Assembly (NCBI GenBank): GCA_036971475.1
Contig: JBAIZL010000002.1
Location: 50,435,229 to 50,499,228, forward strand
DNA from: Prosapia bicincta
Taxonomy: Eukaryota; Arthropoda; Insecta; Hemiptera; Cercopidae
DNA: 64,000 nucleotides
Direction of reading: 5' to 3'
The notes under the pieces are model-generated. The model was not told the origin of the DNA. It did no database searches and saw only the letters and a list, made by a program, of their open reading frames with translations. Both the position numbers and the translations under genes were made by a program. This document shows positions 62,971 to 64,000 of this stretch, in pieces (position 1 is the first letter of the stretch; each line of letters begins with the position of its first letter).

Positions 62971-63359
62971 TAGGTTAGTTTTGGTTGGTAAAGATTATTT
63001 AGATTTTTTGGACTAGGAGTGAAATAGAAACACATAAAAGCACTTAAACAATGATATATTTCAACCACACAGTGGTCTTTATCAATCGAAGAGAAAACAC
63101 AAAAAGAAATATGAGAGAATGAAATCAAATAAATATAATAAATAAATATAAGTTGTAATGTAAGTTGTAATATAAGATTACAACTTATATTTATTTTATT
63201 TCATTCTCTCATATTTCTTTTTGTGTTTTCTCTTCGATTGATAAAGACCACTGTGTGGTTGAAATATATCATTGTTTAAGTGCTTTTATGTGTTTCTATT
63301 TCAAGACTACAGTGTGGACTCTTACCAAGGTAAGTCTGTCAGTCTCCTAGTCCAAAAAA

Positions 63360-63361
<2 letters not shown>
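62968..63361. mobile_element. Palindromic hammerhead element (copy 2)
   Basis: Same family as 56565-56940. The left arm has an internal deletion of about 70 bases after GGACTAGGAG. The hammerhead-like motifs (63049-63095 minus, 63232-63277 plus) read TTGATAA, differing from copy 1 only at core position 7. Confidence 0.85.
63232..63277 (+). ncRNA. Hammerhead-like motif with TTGATAA core
   Basis: TTGATAA at 63238-63244, extra A, stem II GACCAC/GTGGTT, GAAA, ATATAT and C. The inverted copy lies at 63049-63095. Confidence 0.5.

Positions 63362-63413
<52 letters not shown>
63362..63413. repeat. (TA)n microsatellite between two palindromes
   Basis: Pure TATATA tract of about 52 bases, bounded exactly by element ends on both sides. 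Confidence 0.95.
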
Positions 63414-63415
<2 letters not shown>

Positions 63416-63720
63416 TTTTTTGGACTAGGAGACTGACAGACTTACCTTGGTAAGAGTCCACACTGTAGTCTTGAAATAGAAACACATAAAAGCACTTAAA
63501 CAATGATATATTTCAACCACACAGTGGTCTTTATCAATCGAAGAGAAAACACAAAAAGAAATATGAGAGAATGAAATAAAATAAATATCTTGCTTTTATA
63601 AATAAAAAGTGCTTTTATGTGTTTCTATTTCAAGACTACAGTGTGGACTCTTACCAAGGTAAGTCTGTCAGTCTCCTAGTCCAAAAAATCTAAATAATCT
63701 TTACCAACCAAAACTAACCT
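63414..63720. mobile_element. Palindromic hammerhead element (copy 3), right arm truncated
   Basis: Left arm complete, with a hammerhead-like motif on the minus strand (63500-63546). The right arm begins only at AAGTGCTTTTATGTG (63607) and lacks the motif. It ends CCAAAAAATCTAAATAATCT and AAAACTAACCTAAAA, then (TA)n. Confidence 0.8.

Positions 63721-63724
<4 letters not shown>

Positions 63725-63762
<38 letters not shown>
63725..63762. repeat. (TA)n microsatellite
   Basis: TATATA tract directly after the outer end of palindrome copy 3. Confidence 0.95.
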
Positions 63763-63763
<1 letters not shown>

Positions 63764-64000
63764 CACTTTTAAAGAATTAATTTTTCAATGAAAAACTTGT
63801 AAAGAAACTGGAGAACTCTGATATGTAAACAAAAAAATATTTATTTTGCAATGAATCTATATATAAAAATATATTAAAACTTCATTTTAATTATAGCAAA
63901 GAATTGTTTAGTTATTAAATCAAATCTTAGTTATAAAACTGTCTAGACAATAATACTATCATAAGATTTTTGTAATAAAAAATAGCCAATATACAAGCAT
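63763..64000. other. No feature recognised at the right edge
   Basis: AT-rich sequence. The missing 5' exons of FIG4 are expected further right. Confidence 0.35.

Overview
This window looks like nuclear DNA of an arthropod, probably an insect. It is AT-rich, has long introns with GT-AG exon borders, and is full of degenerate eukaryotic transposable elements: Penelope-like elements (PLEs), one BEL/Pao LTR element, Tigger/pogo and mariner DNA transposons, a Harbinger remnant, and RNase H tails of non-LTR elements. The species cannot be fixed from the sequence. No tRNA, rRNA or CRISPR array was found.

Two host genes are supported, both on the minus strand. The main one is a FIG4/Sac3-type polyphosphoinositide phosphatase. 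Eleven exons, A to K, run from 58033 down to the stop at 23830. They splice in perfect phase to about 722 residues, including the catalytic CX5R motif in exon E. The N-terminal exons (about 185 residues by comparison with the usual length of about 900) lie beyond position 64000. The second gene begins at 12754: a 61-residue exon encodes a short cytoplasmic tail and one membrane segment, followed in phase by a 484-residue Ser/Thr-rich mucin-like exon (2086-634) that ends in a splice donor. It looks like a type II membrane protein with a mucin stalk, whose distal part lies to the left of the window.

Layout: 1-12754 membrane-mucin gene, with a decayed gag-protease element and PLE pieces in its large intron; 15376-20073 BEL/Pao element lacking the integrase catalytic core; 20685-21065 Harbinger remnant; 23830-58033 FIG4, whose introns carry a 44-bp minisatellite with a higher-order period, several PLEs, a mariner-PLE junction, Tigger-derived elements and palindromic elements; 58-64 kb more MITEs, a Tigger transposase and PLE-derived palindromes embedded in (TA)n tracts, within an upstream FIG4 intron or flank.

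The most interesting system is a set of hammerhead-ribozyme-like motifs, at least eleven clear instances at nine or so loci, in PLE 3' ends and in several palindromic element families. They share one layout: YTGANRA, one extra nucleotide, a stem-loop, GAAA, a tiny self-complementary stem III, then the cleavage-site base. Several families carry TTGANAA instead of CTGANGA, which is the paired change C3-G8 to U3-A8 with position 7 free to vary. The palindromic elements hold two such motifs head to head. Several palindromes sit exactly inside (TA)n microsatellites.
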